Source: Bacilli bacterium (GTDB taxonomy: Bacteria; Bacillota_I; Bacilli_A; ML615J-28; CAG-698). From it: DNA of 54,283 nucleotides. Location: the NCBI GenBank assembly GCA_017617065.1, contig JAFZWP010000022.1:86931-141213 (forward strand), in the 5' to 3' direction. The translations under genes were made by a program, and so were the position numbers. Under the pieces are notes generated by a model. The model saw nothing but the letters and a program-made list of their open reading frames with translations, ran no database searches and was not told the DNA's origin. The stretch's first letter is position 1; each line of letters opens with the position of its first letter. This document shows positions 24,013 through 33,305 of the stretch, piece by piece.

Positions 24013-25593
24013 TTATAAAAGTGGTGATATTAATTTAATTAAAGAACAAAGACGTTTTGTTCTTTTATTTAATTTAAAATTAGCCGGTACTTTTTCTGAT
24101 ACTTCTAACATTTGTTTAAAATCATCTAAGATATCTTGAGCACAATGATTTCGATACAAAACAGTTCCGCATTCAAAATGATGAACTAAACTTCTAAAAT
24201 CAAAATTAATTGTTCCAACCATAGCTAATCTCTCATCAGCTAAAATGGTTTTCATGTGATTAAATCCTGGAGTGTAACGATAAATATTTACACCAGCATC
24301 AAGCAAATATCTAAAATTGTATTCTGCTACTTTATATACTAATTTCTTATCAGGGATGCCTGGCACTATTAAGTGTACTTTTACTCCTCTCAATGCGGCG
24401 TTTCTTAAAGCATCTATTAGTCCGTATGTTGGAACTAAGTAAGGAGTTGAAATAAAGACTTCATAACGAGCATAATTTAAAATATTAATATATGTTTGTT
24501 CGCCAATTAAAGCATCATCGATTCCACCAGGGCCATCACCAAATGGCATTACATAGCCATCATCTTCATATTTAGGATAATCATACATTAAATACTTATT
24601 ATAATCACTAACTTCACTAGCTGCTAAATCAAAATTTTGAAGGAAAATAGTAATTAAGTTATTAATGGCACTACCTTCAATTTTGATCATTGTGTCTTTC
24701 CAATAACCAAATCGTTTAATTACGTTACCATATTCATCAGCTAAATTCATTCCACCAGTAAAGGCCATTTGATGATCAATGACAACAATCTTACGGTGGT
24801 CACGATTATTATAAACACCTGAAAGAATCGGTCTAAATGGATGGAACTTGTAACACCTAATACCTAGTTTTCTTAAATATCTAGCTGTGTTAGATGCAAT
24901 AGTTCCACTACAGCCCATATCATCATATATTAATCTTACTTCTACACCTTCTTTAGCTTTTTCAATTAAAGTATTTTTAACTTCAGTCCAATAAACACCA
25001 TCACTAATGATAAAAAATTCCATAAAAATGAATTCTTTAGCTTGCTTCAAACTAGCAAGTAGTTCTGGAAAGAATTCTTCACCTGTTTTATAATAAGTTA
25101 CTTTATTATTAACGTGAGGCCCAACTTCAGTTGTATTGTTTAAATAACAAAACGTGCCCGCAGCATGGCCCATATCAATTTTAGTTTCTTCTGATAAATT
25201 GAAATGAGCGTGGTAAGCATTTCTTGTTGCTTTAACAATCAAGCGATCTTTTTTGCGTAAGCCATGATTTCCGAAAATAATAAACATAATTGAGAAAAAG
25301 AAAGGTAACAAAAGCATACCTACAATCCATGGAATTTTAAATTCTGGATCTTCTTCTTTGTTAATAATCTTAAAGAATATTATTACAGCTATAATAAAGC
25401 CAATTATTCTAAGTACTAAATAAACAATTGTTACAATCGCCTGAACATCCTTTGCACTTTCATCGGATCCAATGATTCTTGATACTAAATCATCCATACC
25501 AAATTGAAGATATAAAACAAATATTACTTCTAAAAGTAGTAAAGTAATAAATACAATATTACCTGACATTAAATTTCTAAAAAACTTTTTCAT
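24013..25593 (-). CDS. cls: Cardiolipin synthase (phospholipase D family)
   Basis: A 526-aa membrane enzyme joining two phosphatidylglycerols to cardiolipin and glycerol. Two or three N-terminal helices (residues 12-35, 50-72, 82-108) precede two phospholipase D domains, each with an HKD motif: HRKIVVIDHQMAFTGG (near residue 265) and HMKTILADERLAMVGTIN (near residue 445). The length matches Bacillota Cls. It is encoded 12 bp after the HD-domain gene and 12 bp before the ABC ATPase. The symbol reflects family; the exact paralog (ClsA/ywnE-like) is not fixed. Confidence 0.93.
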   Translation of the reverse strand: MKKFFRNLMSGNIVFITLLLLEVIFVLYLQFGMDDLVSRIIGSDESAKDVQAIVTIVYLVLRIIGFIIAVIIFFKIINKEEDPEFKIPWIVGMLLLPFFFSIMFIIFGNHGLRKKDRLIVKATRNAYHAHFNLSEETKIDMGHAAGTFCYLNNTTEVGPHVNNKVTYYKTGEEFFPELLASLKQAKEFIFMEFFIISDGVYWTEVKNTLIEKAKEGVEVRLIYDDMGCSGTIASNTARYLRKLGIRCYKFHPFRPILSGVYNNRDHRKIVVIDHQMAFTGGMNLADEYGNVIKRFGYWKDTMIKIEGSAINNLITIFLQNFDLAASEVSDYNKYLMYDYPKYEDDGYVMPFGDGPGGIDDALIGEQTYINILNYARYEVFISTPYLVPTYGLIDALRNAALRGVKVHLIVPGIPDKKLVYKVAEYNFRYLLDAGVNIYRYTPGFNHMKTILADERLAMVGTINFDFRSLVHHFECGTVLYRNHCAQDILDDFKQMLEVSEKVPANFKLNKRTKRLCSLIKLISPLL

Positions 25594-25605
25594 TTTTTGT
25601 CTCCT

Positions 25606-26124
25606 TTAAAATAGTTCACTAATAAGCCAAAGTTTCTTTTCAATTCTTTTAGCTTTATATATTTTAGAAGTCATCGCTTCTTTAAATGCTACAAACGTAT
25701 CCGCATTATTAACAATTCTTGCTTCTATAGTTTTGGGAAAGCACTTAAAGTTAATTGGCCACATATGCGATAAAATAATATCTGCTACTTTATTATTTAT
25801 ATTAAAATCTCTTTTCGCATTATTACAAGCAATATATGGATGTCTTGATCCATGCTTTTTTAATAATGATTTATCTTTTCGCCAATCATATAAATAATAA
25901 TCATGAAGAATTGATGCAATTAAGATGGATTCTAAATCTAATTTCTTTTTTCTTCTTAAAGCTCTCTTAATTGCTAGCTTAGCAACTTGAAAAGAATGTA
26001 AATAACAATTAGATCCGCGATGCATGCTAACATCCTTCATCATATCAATTTTTGGATCATTTAAGAATGAATAATAAATCTCTTCAAGTCTTTCTTTTTC
26101 TTCCAAACTAAGTTTATCTTTCAT
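25606..26124 (-). CDS. HD-domain hydrolase
   Basis: A 172-aa HD-superfamily protein. Metal-binding residues are visible in HSFQVAKLA (near residue 46), ILHDYYLYDW (HD pair near 77) and SHMWP (near 120). It resembles short HD proteins that hydrolyse nucleotides or cyclic dinucleotides, but the substrate cannot be assigned. The open frame reaches a TTG at 26154; I start at the ATG at 26124, which has AAAAGGG about 8 nt upstream. A hairpin (26155-26179) separates it from the SpoIIE-like gene, so it may be expressed less than the genes before it. Confidence 0.85.
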   Translation of the reverse strand: MKDKLSLEEKERLEEIYYSFLNDPKIDMMKDVSMHRGSNCYLHSFQVAKLAIKRALRRKKKLDLESILIASILHDYYLYDWRKDKSLLKKHGSRHPYIACNNAKRDFNINNKVADIILSHMWPINFKCFPKTIEARIVNNADTFVAFKEAMTSKIYKAKRIEKKLWLISELF

Positions 26125-26154
26125 ATGCTTAACCCTTTTACAATTTTTGTCCAA

Positions 26155-26179
26155 AGAAGACTAGTAAATCTAGTCTTCT
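26155..26179 (-). terminator. Weak terminator or attenuator hairpin inside the operon
   Basis: A 10-bp stem (26155-26164 with 26170-26179), loop TAAAT. On the minus strand only three T follow, so it is more likely to attenuate or protect the mRNA end than to stop transcription fully. Confidence 0.45.
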
Positions 26180-26183
26180 TTTA

Positions 26184-28217
26184 TTAATTAATCTTTTTCT
26201 TTAATGTTAATATGTTTTTATTATTTTCGTATTTATAAGTAACTTCGTCCATATTCTTCTTTACTAAGAATACGCCAAGTCCACCAATTTGCCTATCATC
26301 AGCCGATAATGTGTTATCAGGATCTGCTTTGGCAAGCGGATCAAATGGTATACCATTATCTTTAAATGTAATTGTAAATTCTCCATTATTATAACTTTGA
26401 ATAATTTCACAATCACCTTTAGAATCTTTATATGCATAATTAGCAATATTTACAAATATTTCTTCGACTGATAAATCAATTTGTGTTTGGGCTTTAGGTA
26501 GACAATTCTTTTCTTCTAAAAACTCATCTACAAATTCCATTACTTTATAAAGATTATCTTTTGTTGCTTCAATATTTAATGTTTTTTCTTCTTTGTTTTC
26601 TTTTAATTCAAAACATACCATCGTTAAATCATCAAATTGTGGAGCATCGCCCACAAACTCATTAACTCGTGTTTGGACGTGATCTAGGATTTCGTTTGGA
26701 GAATAATCCTTACATTCATTTAATGCTTCAACCATTCTATCCATTCCATATAATTCATTGTTAGAGTTTGTTGCTTCAGTTACGCCATCAGTATATAAGA
26801 ATAATTTATCACCAGGATCCAGTTTAATTTCATAATCTTTATATTTCATGCCATCCATAGCACCAATTACAAGGCCATGTTTATTCTTATTAATTTCAAA
26901 ATTACCATTTTTATGGTAAATGGCTGGATCATCATGGCCAGCATTGCTAGCAATAATTTTTCCAGTAGATAATTCTATTATTCCAAGCCATACTGTTACA
27001 AACATATCTGCTTCATTATGTTCACAAATACCTTGATTAACGAAAGTCAAGATTTCTCCAGGTGTTCCACCCATTTTAGTTCTATCTGTTATTAAGATAT
27101 TTGTTACCATCATAAATAATGCTGCTGGAATTCCTTTGCCTGATACATCCGCAATAACCAAAGCTAAGTGATCGCTATCTACTAAAAAGAAATTATAGAA
27201 GTCTCCACCTACCTCTTTTGCTGGCCTCATACTAGCATAAATATCAAAGTCACTTCTAGATGGAAAAGCAGGAAACTTATGAGGGATTGAATTTTCTTGA
27301 ATTGTTGTGGCAATAGAAAGTTCTGCACCGATTCTTTCTTTTTCTTTTGTAGCAAGCGTTAAGTTATTCATGTAGGTAAGCATGTCTTCTTCCATCTTAT
27401 CTACTGATTTAGCAAGATTAGAGATTTCTTGAATCTTACTAATTTCGCCTAACTTTTCACCTTGTGATGATTCTTTCGCAAAACGTGTTGCTTCATCTGA
27501 TACTTTACGCATTGGTCTAACAAATTGACGACGTAAATATGCCATTGTAATAAGAGTTGTAATTATTGCAATTAGAATAATTGAAATAGTTATATTAATT
27601 AAATATGGTCTTCTTGCACTTTTCAATTCGCTAATTGGTCTTTGAATGCACATTAAGGCTGTTACTTCACCACTAGATGTCTTCATTGGAACCAAAATTG
27701 TAAGATGAGGTGTCAATCCATTTAGTTTAGTTGTTCTATATACTGTTTCATATTCAACTTCACCAGAATATAAAGCTATATATTTTTCTCTATATTCTTC
27801 ATTAGTAGTATTACGCTTATATCCTAATTCCCAAGGAGAATAATTAGTGTTTTCTACACTATTATTTACTGAATTAAAGACTGATAAGAAACTACCATAA
27901 TCGCTTTGATCAACTTTAATAACATAAACAAGTGAAACATTCATTTTTAAACAATAAGTATCAAGGTAACCTTTTGCTTTCAAATATTCTTCATCAATAC
28001 CTTCATTTAAGTATTTATCAATATTATCTGCATTAACTAATGTACAAGCAGTCGAAGCCATGTGATAAGAAGTTGTAGAGTATTCACGCTTGAAAGCATT
28101 AGTAAAACTAATTAGGCCAATTATACTAACTATTAAACTACAAAATAATAATAACAAAAAAATGAAACTAATTATTCTAAATGATAATGAGGAAAATAAT
28201 CTTTTGATTCTTGCCAT
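26184..28217 (-). CDS. Membrane SpoIIE-type phosphatase with HAMP and fused RsbW-like ATPase domain
   Basis: A 677-aa signalling protein. Order: TM1 (about 13-38), extracellular sensor region (about 40-205), TM2 (about 207-228), HAMP and coiled linker (about 230-300), PP2C/SpoIIE phosphatase (about 315-537) with GGDF at 337-340, ADVSGKG near 357, TDG near 477 and FDDLT near 529 for metal binding, then a GHKL ATPase (about 545-677) with N-box VEEIFVNIANYAY, G1 DNGIPF and G2 GGLGVF. In the RsbU/SpoIIE family the phosphatase dephosphorylates STAS antagonists; RsbW-like domains phosphorylate them. Having both in one chain makes it a possible two-way switch for the STAS proteins encoded just upstream. 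Confidence 0.92.
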   Translation of the reverse strand: MARIKRLFSSLSFRIISFIFLLLLFCSLIVSIIGLISFTNAFKREYSTTSYHMASTACTLVNADNIDKYLNEGIDEEYLKAKGYLDTYCLKMNVSLVYVIKVDQSDYGSFLSVFNSVNNSVENTNYSPWELGYKRNTTNEEYREKYIALYSGEVEYETVYRTTKLNGLTPHLTILVPMKTSSGEVTALMCIQRPISELKSARRPYLINITISIILIAIITTLITMAYLRRQFVRPMRKVSDEATRFAKESSQGEKLGEISKIQEISNLAKSVDKMEEDMLTYMNNLTLATKEKERIGAELSIATTIQENSIPHKFPAFPSRSDFDIYASMRPAKEVGGDFYNFFLVDSDHLALVIADVSGKGIPAALFMMVTNILITDRTKMGGTPGEILTFVNQGICEHNEADMFVTVWLGIIELSTGKIIASNAGHDDPAIYHKNGNFEINKNKHGLVIGAMDGMKYKDYEIKLDPGDKLFLYTDGVTEATNSNNELYGMDRMVEALNECKDYSPNEILDHVQTRVNEFVGDAPQFDDLTMVCFELKENKEEKTLNIEATKDNLYKVMEFVDEFLEEKNCLPKAQTQIDLSVEEIFVNIANYAYKDSKGDCEIIQSYNNGEFTITFKDNGIPFDPLAKADPDNTLSADDRQIGGLGVFLVKKNMDEVTYKYENNKNILTLKKKIN

Positions 28218-28221
28218 ATTA

Positions 28222-28518
28222 TCACCTTATTGTTAGAAAATCAGTAAAGCCTGTCATTTCAAACACTTCCATAACATCTGCTTGAACATTTTCAATAATC
28301 ATTTCGCCTTGATTATTCATTAGCTTTTGTGCTTTCAAAAATATTCTTAAACCTGCTGAAGATGTATATTCCATATCTTTTAAATTGAAAATAAGTTTTT
28401 TAACACCATTTAAGTTATCTAAAAGAAATGTTTCTAATTCTGGTGCAGTAACAGTATCTAGTCTTCCACTTACACCAATAACTAAAGTATCTTCAGTTTT
28501 TTCATGATTAATAATCAT
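28222..28518 (-). CDS. STAS-domain anti-sigma-factor antagonist (SpoIIAA/RsbV-like)
   Basis: A 98-aa single STAS domain. The conserved phosphorylation segment DMEYTSSAGLRIFLKAQ is at about residues 47-63, with the Ser residues of SSAGL as candidates for kinase control. In the family, the unphosphorylated form binds an RsbW-like kinase and frees its partner. Located 4 bp upstream of the SpoIIE-like phosphatase gene, it is the likely substrate of that protein. No sigma factor gene is in the window. Confidence 0.94.
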   Translation of the reverse strand: MIINHEKTEDTLVIGVSGRLDTVTAPELETFLLDNLNGVKKLIFNLKDMEYTSSAGLRIFLKAQKLMNNQGEMIIENVQADVMEVFEMTGFTDFLTIR

Positions 28519-28529
28519 ATTTTTTCTCC

Positions 28530-29087
28530 TTATTTTAATGATTTAATTACATCATTAACTATGTTTTCTGCTTTAGATGGATCTATATCTAAGCCTTCTG
28601 CTTTAATAAGAGTTGTTTCTTTTATACCAAAGAATTCTTTAGCTAAAGCATTCACATAATTAAAAGCAAAGTTTTCATTAGGTATATATCCACCAGCTGT
28701 AGCAATATAAGTAAGCCTTTTTGCCTTGCATAAACCAACAGGTTTACCATCTTCATTATAAATTAAAGTGAGTCCAATAATACATATATTTTCAAAAAAT
28801 ATTTTTAAGACTGCAGGAAAAGATAAATCCCAGAATGGTGCAGCAATTATTATTTCATCTGCATCTTTGAATTCTTTAGCATAACGAAAATAATTATCAC
28901 TAAAATCATTACTTGCTGCTGCTTTATCTCTTAATGATAAGTTTTCTTTACTAAGTGGTTTAATATCTTCATCATAAAGGTTTATGGTCTTAATTATTCC
29001 ATTAGTTTTTTCTAGGATGTTTTTAGCTAATCTAAGAGTTCTTGACTCATCCCTTAGACATGCATTTATAAACAATATTTTATTCAT
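28530..29087 (-). CDS. NAD(P)H-dependent FMN oxidoreductase, flavodoxin-like
   Basis: A 185-aa flavodoxin-fold reductase of the azoreductase/NQO group. The N-terminal phosphate-binding region ILFINACLRDESRTLRLA (residues 4-21) and the FMN-ring segment IIIAAPFWDLSFPAVLKIFFE (split here as IIAAPFWDLSFP and AVLKIFFE) are characteristic, followed by TYIATAGGYIPN. It reduces quinones, azo compounds or flavins using NAD(P)H. It lies between the STAS-kinase fusion and the STAS gene, with 2 and 11 bp gaps and no separate Shine-Dalgarno, implying coupled translation; its link to the signalling proteins is unknown. Confidence 0.88.
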   Translation of the reverse strand: MNKILFINACLRDESRTLRLAKNILEKTNGIIKTINLYDEDIKPLSKENLSLRDKAAASNDFSDNYFRYAKEFKDADEIIIAAPFWDLSFPAVLKIFFENICIIGLTLIYNEDGKPVGLCKAKRLTYIATAGGYIPNENFAFNYVNALAKEFFGIKETTLIKAEGLDIDPSKAENIVNDVIKSLK

Positions 29088-29089
29088 AA

Positions 29090-30229
29090 TTAAAAACTAA
29101 GGGAGTCTAGAGTTTTCGCATTTTCACTGATGTAATTGATACAGAACGCAATAACTTGACTTGCATATGGATCATCTTTTCCGAATCTTTTTACCATCCA
29201 ACGTAAGATATGTAAATAGCTTATTAGTGCTGCTTTTCTCTCTACTTCTTTAATAAATTTTTCGTCTTTGCCTTCAAAATAATATTTTAAAGTATAATCC
29301 CAAATTTCTTGGCACTGTTCCCTCTTTATTCCTAAAAAAGCAGCGCTATTGTTTTTATCAACGCATGAGTATCCTAAATATGCACCATATATTTCAGAAA
29401 ACTCAAAGATTGGATGACCTAATGCTAGGGTATCCATGTCAATTAATAAGTTTTCGTTTCCTTGCCTCATGATATTTTTAATATGATAATCACCATGTAA
29501 CATATTTAGTGTATCTGGAACTTCATTAACAAGTTTAACTACTTTTTCTGCTACATCATAAGCAAGATATGCCCTACCAAAATCAGCCCATTTCAAAACT
29601 TCTTCTTTTTTATTAGGAAGTTCACCAGCTTTTAGGAAAGTAGAATGAATTATTTTTAAAATATCAACGCTTCCTTTGGCAAGTTCTTCTACATCTGCAC
29701 CTTCTCTAATTAGCATAGCGAATGATTTAGCGTTTAATAATTCAAATACTGAACCATATAAATTGCCAACTTTAACTACATCATAAGGAATTGCTGTTGG
29801 AATTCCCATAACAAATGCTTTACGTGCAAGTTCTCTTTCTTTATGAATATCAGCTAAAGAGTCTGGACTTTTATATACTTTAACAATTGTATCAGGATCA
29901 GTACGATAAACGATACCATTAGCTCCTTCACCAATCACTTCACATCCTTCGATTGATATTTCACGGTATGCTTTGTGTATTTCCATCATTTCTGTAAAGC
30001 CAGTCATGTCAAAGATTTCATAAACATCTAAACTACAGTTTATTATTTTAGTGCTAGGATTAGTTTTCTTTAATCTTAATATAACTCTCAATCCTGCACT
30101 TGAAATATATTCAAGATTTGATGCATCAAGTGTCACTTCACCACTAAAGCTACCTATTTCTTTGTTAATAGCTTCTTCTACAGTACTAGCGTTTGTGGAA
30201 TCGATTCTTCCGGTTAGTTTAACTATCAT
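29090..30229 (-). CDS. STAS domain fused to an aminoglycoside-phosphotransferase-like kinase
   Basis: A 379-aa fusion. Residues 1-88 are a STAS domain with the switch segment NLEYISSAGLRVILRLK (Ser43/Ser44). Residues about 95-379 are an APH-like protein-kinase fold similar to the TIGR02172 group: glycine loop GEGANGIVYR (about 100-109), Lys117 in IVKVYK, catalytic LHGDYHIKN (Asp247, Asn252) and metal-binding LIDMD (Asp264). All catalytic residues are present, so the kinase is probably active; its substrate (protein or small molecule) is unknown. The start has AAGGAG. It heads the signalling part of the operon. Confidence 0.9.
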   Translation of the reverse strand: MIVKLTGRIDSTNASTVEEAINKEIGSFSGEVTLDASNLEYISSAGLRVILRLKKTNPSTKIINCSLDVYEIFDMTGFTEMMEIHKAYREISIEGCEVIGEGANGIVYRTDPDTIVKVYKSPDSLADIHKERELARKAFVMGIPTAIPYDVVKVGNLYGSVFELLNAKSFAMLIREGADVEELAKGSVDILKIIHSTFLKAGELPNKKEEVLKWADFGRAYLAYDVAEKVVKLVNEVPDTLNMLHGDYHIKNIMRQGNENLLIDMDTLALGHPIFEFSEIYGAYLGYSCVDKNNSAAFLGIKREQCQEIWDYTLKYYFEGKDEKFIKEVERKAALISYLHILRWMVKRFGKDDPYASQVIAFCINYISENAKTLDSLSF

Positions 30230-30265
30230 TTCTTTCTCCTTATAAATGTTATTTCATTATTCAAT

Positions 30266-31756
30266 TTAATCATTAACAGTTAATGTTACGTCTTGGCTAT
30301 CTACTTGTTCTATATTTTTATTTTTTAAACGTAGTTTAATAATAAAGAATACATATATTCCTACCATACAAACTGTTGCTACCCCACCTATAATATATGC
30401 AGGAACTACAGGAATGTGAAAGCCTTCCCCTGCTACAAATATATAAGTAACTGTAACTGCTGTCATAAATGCAGCAGGAACTGCAGTGATGAGAGATGCA
30501 AATGTATATTTACTATGTTTAACTAAATATGCTGTTGCTACCCAAAGAGTAATCATTGCGAGTGTTTGGTTACTCCAAGAAAAATAACGCCATATTATTT
30601 GAAACCCATTTGCATTAGAAATAGCAAACCAAGTGATTAGGCCGCCAACTGCAAGTAGCGGTATCGTAATAATAAGTCTATTTCTTATTCTCTTTTGTCC
30701 TAGTTTAAATGTTTCACCAAGAATTAGTCTAGCACTACGAAATGCTGTATCACCAGATGTAATTGGGCAAATAATAACACCGGCAACTGCTAGTATTGCG
30801 CCAAATGTTCCAAGAATTCCTGTAGATATTTCATATACAACATTTGATGCTCCAGATTTTAGTGCTTCATTTAGTAACTCTGTTGTGCCATAAAAAGCAA
30901 CACCAGCTGCAGCCCATACTAATGCAATTACTGATTCACTAATCATAGCACCATAAAATATCTTTCTACCTTCTTTTTCAGTTCTGATGCACTTTGCGAC
31001 CATCGGTGATTGTGTTGCATGAAAACCAGATACAGCTCCACAAGCAACTGTGATAAACATATATGGCCATACTGGTGTTCCTTCAGGATGCAAATTAGCT
31101 AGTGATAATTCAGGAATGGTATATTTTCCACCAGAGAATAATACTCCACCAATAACAGCTAAAGCCATTGTTATTAATAAGACACCAAATACTGGATATA
31201 ATTTACCAATTACTTTATCAATTGGTAAAAGCGTTGCAACTAAGTAATATACTAATATAATAATTGCCCAAAATGTTCCATTCATCCAAGAAAGAGGAAC
31301 CAACTTATCAAGTAATGCAGCAGGACTAGTAACAAATACTACTCCACATAATACTAATAGAACTATTGAAAAAATTCGCATTACCCATTTAACACCTTTA
31401 CCAAGGTAAACCCCTGATATTTCTGCTACCGATGCTCCATCGTTTCTAGAACTGATCATTCCTGACATATAATCATGAACAGCACCACCAAGTATTGCTC
31501 CAAATACAATCCATAAAAAGACAACTGGACCAAATACAGCTCCCATTAGTGCCCCAAATATCGGACCTGTACCAGCAATATTTAATAATTGAATTAAAAA
31601 TGATTTCCAAGGTTTTAAAGGTACATAATCTACACCATCATTTTTAGAATATGCTGGTGTTTTTCTATCATCAGGTGAAAACACAATTTCTGCTAATCTA
31701 CTATATGTAATATATCCAATAATCAATACTAATATTGCAATTATTAAAGAAATCAT
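30266..31756 (-). CDS. cstA: CstA-family peptide/pyruvate transporter
   Basis: A 496-aa carbon-starvation-protein-family transporter with about 13 membrane helices. The family opening SRLAEIVFSPDDRKTPAY followed by DGVDYVPLKPWKSF, plus the helix NIAGTGPIFGALMGAVFGP and HDYMSGMISSRNDGAS, are diagnostic. CstA and BtsT proteins import peptides or pyruvate, usually when carbon is scarce. This member is shorter than E. coli CstA (701 aa), like many Bacillota forms. The start at 31756 has GAGAGG. Only 36 bp and no terminator separate it from the STAS-kinase gene, so it may share that transcript. Confidence 0.92.
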   Translation of the reverse strand: MISLIIAILVLIIGYITYSRLAEIVFSPDDRKTPAYSKNDGVDYVPLKPWKSFLIQLLNIAGTGPIFGALMGAVFGPVVFLWIVFGAILGGAVHDYMSGMISSRNDGASVAEISGVYLGKGVKWVMRIFSIVLLVLCGVVFVTSPAALLDKLVPLSWMNGTFWAIIILVYYLVATLLPIDKVIGKLYPVFGVLLITMALAVIGGVLFSGGKYTIPELSLANLHPEGTPVWPYMFITVACGAVSGFHATQSPMVAKCIRTEKEGRKIFYGAMISESVIALVWAAAGVAFYGTTELLNEALKSGASNVVYEISTGILGTFGAILAVAGVIICPITSGDTAFRSARLILGETFKLGQKRIRNRLIITIPLLAVGGLITWFAISNANGFQIIWRYFSWSNQTLAMITLWVATAYLVKHSKYTFASLITAVPAAFMTAVTVTYIFVAGEGFHIPVVPAYIIGGVATVCMVGIYVFFIIKLRLKNKNIEQVDSQDVTLTVND

Positions 31757-31870
31757 AATACCTCTCCCACTAGAATGTTATCATCTTTTCATTAATTCTT
31801 AAGTAAAAATTATATGAAACTTTTGATTGTGTTTGTTATTCTTCGTTAGTGTCGTAATATTGTTTATTTA
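31757..31870. other. Gap between cstA-like gene and ATPase copy 3
   Basis: AT-rich 114 bp. A TATAAT-like box occurs near 31812 on the minus strand, with a weak -35, and may serve the cstA-like gene. I see no clear 3' element or terminator after the ATPase gene. Confidence 0.4.
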
Positions 31871-33253
31871 TTAATTATTTATAAAGGATATCATATATAT
31901 TGGGAACTGATGAATCCTATCATTTTCTTTGAAATAGTTTGTTTCGCCAAACACATATGCTTCTTTTATATCATAAATGCGTAATGCATTATTTAAAGCC
32001 GAATGATTATAAACGTTTGCTTCATCTGCTTTTCCAGATTTTATCTCTATTGGTAATACTTCGTTATTGTATTCTATAACAAAATCAATTTCCCCATGCT
32101 TTTTAGAATTATAATAATAAAGTTTTTCATTAAATCCATGTGCTAGTAATTCTTGAGCACATACGTTCTCATATGGGGCACCATAATTAATTACCTTATC
32201 ATTATTTAATATTCTTTCTCGTATTCCAGTAGCTAATAACATTGTATCAAGCAAACCTATATCGTTAATAAATAGTTTTAATGTCTTTCTTTCAACGGAA
32301 ATTGCTAATGGGGATTCAATTGCAGATACATTAAAAACTGGTATTGCAATACCTGCATTTGTTAGCCACAAGTACTCATCAATAAGATTCAGCCTATTTA
32401 ATTCGCTTTTTGTTAATATGTGAGATGACATAAACCTTTTGTTTTTGCTATTAAGTTCTGATGGAATTGCTTTATATATTTCTCTAACTCTAAGTTTTTT
32501 TACTTCTTCATCTATGTATTTCGTTATATCAATAGTATACTGGTCAATAATTTGTGTTTGAGTTTGTTCAACAGTATATACATTTTTGGTATTAATAAAA
32601 TCAGATACAGCTTGTGGCATTCCACCTATTAACACATACTCTTTAAAATGATTGAGGATTATTTTATGTATTTCTTCATCAACGCTTTCCTTTTCTAAAA
32701 AGCATTTTCTAAGATAATCGATGACATTTTCTCCAACTCTTTTTGCTAATAAGTATTCTTCAAAATCCAAAGGATACATTTGTTTTATATCTAAATATCC
32801 TGTTGGATTTAAAACAACATTATTCAATGTCACTCCTAAAAGCGAGCCACTCAATATATATCTATATGACCCTTCAATTACTAAAGGTTTGATTGCAGTG
32901 ATTAGATCTTGTGAAGCTTCATCAAGCATATTCTTTTTTGCTAGTTCTTCACGTCTTTTATAAAGCACTTGTATTTCATCAAAAAAGATTACTGTTTCCT
33001 TTGGCACAAGATTAGGACCATCTATTGCGGATAAACGAATTAACAATTGTTCATAATTTTTAATTTGTGCAAACGCATCAACCAAATCCATTCTTTGCGC
33101 AAAATCTATGACAATTTTGTGCTTAAAGTTTGAGTCGATAAACTTATTTATCGAATATGTTTTTCCAACCTGTCTTGCACCTTTGATTAAAAGAGCTGTA
33201 TTTCTTTGTTTCAGCCATGCATCAAAATATTTTTCAATTTTACGATTTAGCAT
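31871..33253 (-). CDS. AAA+ ATPase with DUF4143 (paralog of copy 1)
   Basis: A 460-aa COG1373-type ATPase, colinear with the one at 16834-18216 and clearly its paralog (shared GARQVGKTYSIN, KRREEL, MYPLDFEEYL, KHGEIDFVIEY blocks). Walker A lies at about residue 25-32, Walker B VIFFDEIQ near 93, sensor YILSGSLLGV near 138, and the DUF4143 nuclease-like core HGEIDFVIE...LPIEIKSGK near 390-420. The start ATG at 33253 has GGGAGG. Three 33-bp-spaced repeats precede it, with the -35 inside the nearest, exactly the architecture of its paralog but with different repeat sequence. The function is unknown. Confidence 0.93.
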   Translation of the reverse strand: MLNRKIEKYFDAWLKQRNTALLIKGARQVGKTYSINKFIDSNFKHKIVIDFAQRMDLVDAFAQIKNYEQLLIRLSAIDGPNLVPKETVIFFDEIQVLYKRREELAKKNMLDEASQDLITAIKPLVIEGSYRYILSGSLLGVTLNNVVLNPTGYLDIKQMYPLDFEEYLLAKRVGENVIDYLRKCFLEKESVDEEIHKIILNHFKEYVLIGGMPQAVSDFINTKNVYTVEQTQTQIIDQYTIDITKYIDEEVKKLRVREIYKAIPSELNSKNKRFMSSHILTKSELNRLNLIDEYLWLTNAGIAIPVFNVSAIESPLAISVERKTLKLFINDIGLLDTMLLATGIRERILNNDKVINYGAPYENVCAQELLAHGFNEKLYYYNSKKHGEIDFVIEYNNEVLPIEIKSGKADEANVYNHSALNNALRIYDIKEAYVFGETNYFKENDRIHQFPIYMISFINN

Positions 33254-33276
33254 AAATGCCTCCCTTTTTCAGTTAA

Positions 33277-33305
33277 ATTGTATTACTTTTTGGGAAAAAG
33301 TGCAA
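33277..33305 (-). promoter_or_regulatory. Promoter of the 31871-33253 ATPase gene, -35 inside a repeat
   Basis: On the minus strand TTGCAC (33300-33305) and TACAAT (33277-33282) are 17 bp apart. The -35 lies within the first repeat unit. Confidence 0.72.

Noticed and set aside
31757..31870. Fourth copy of the structured 3' element after the 31871 ATPase gene
   Set aside because: I could not find the conserved blocks or a terminator hairpin there.
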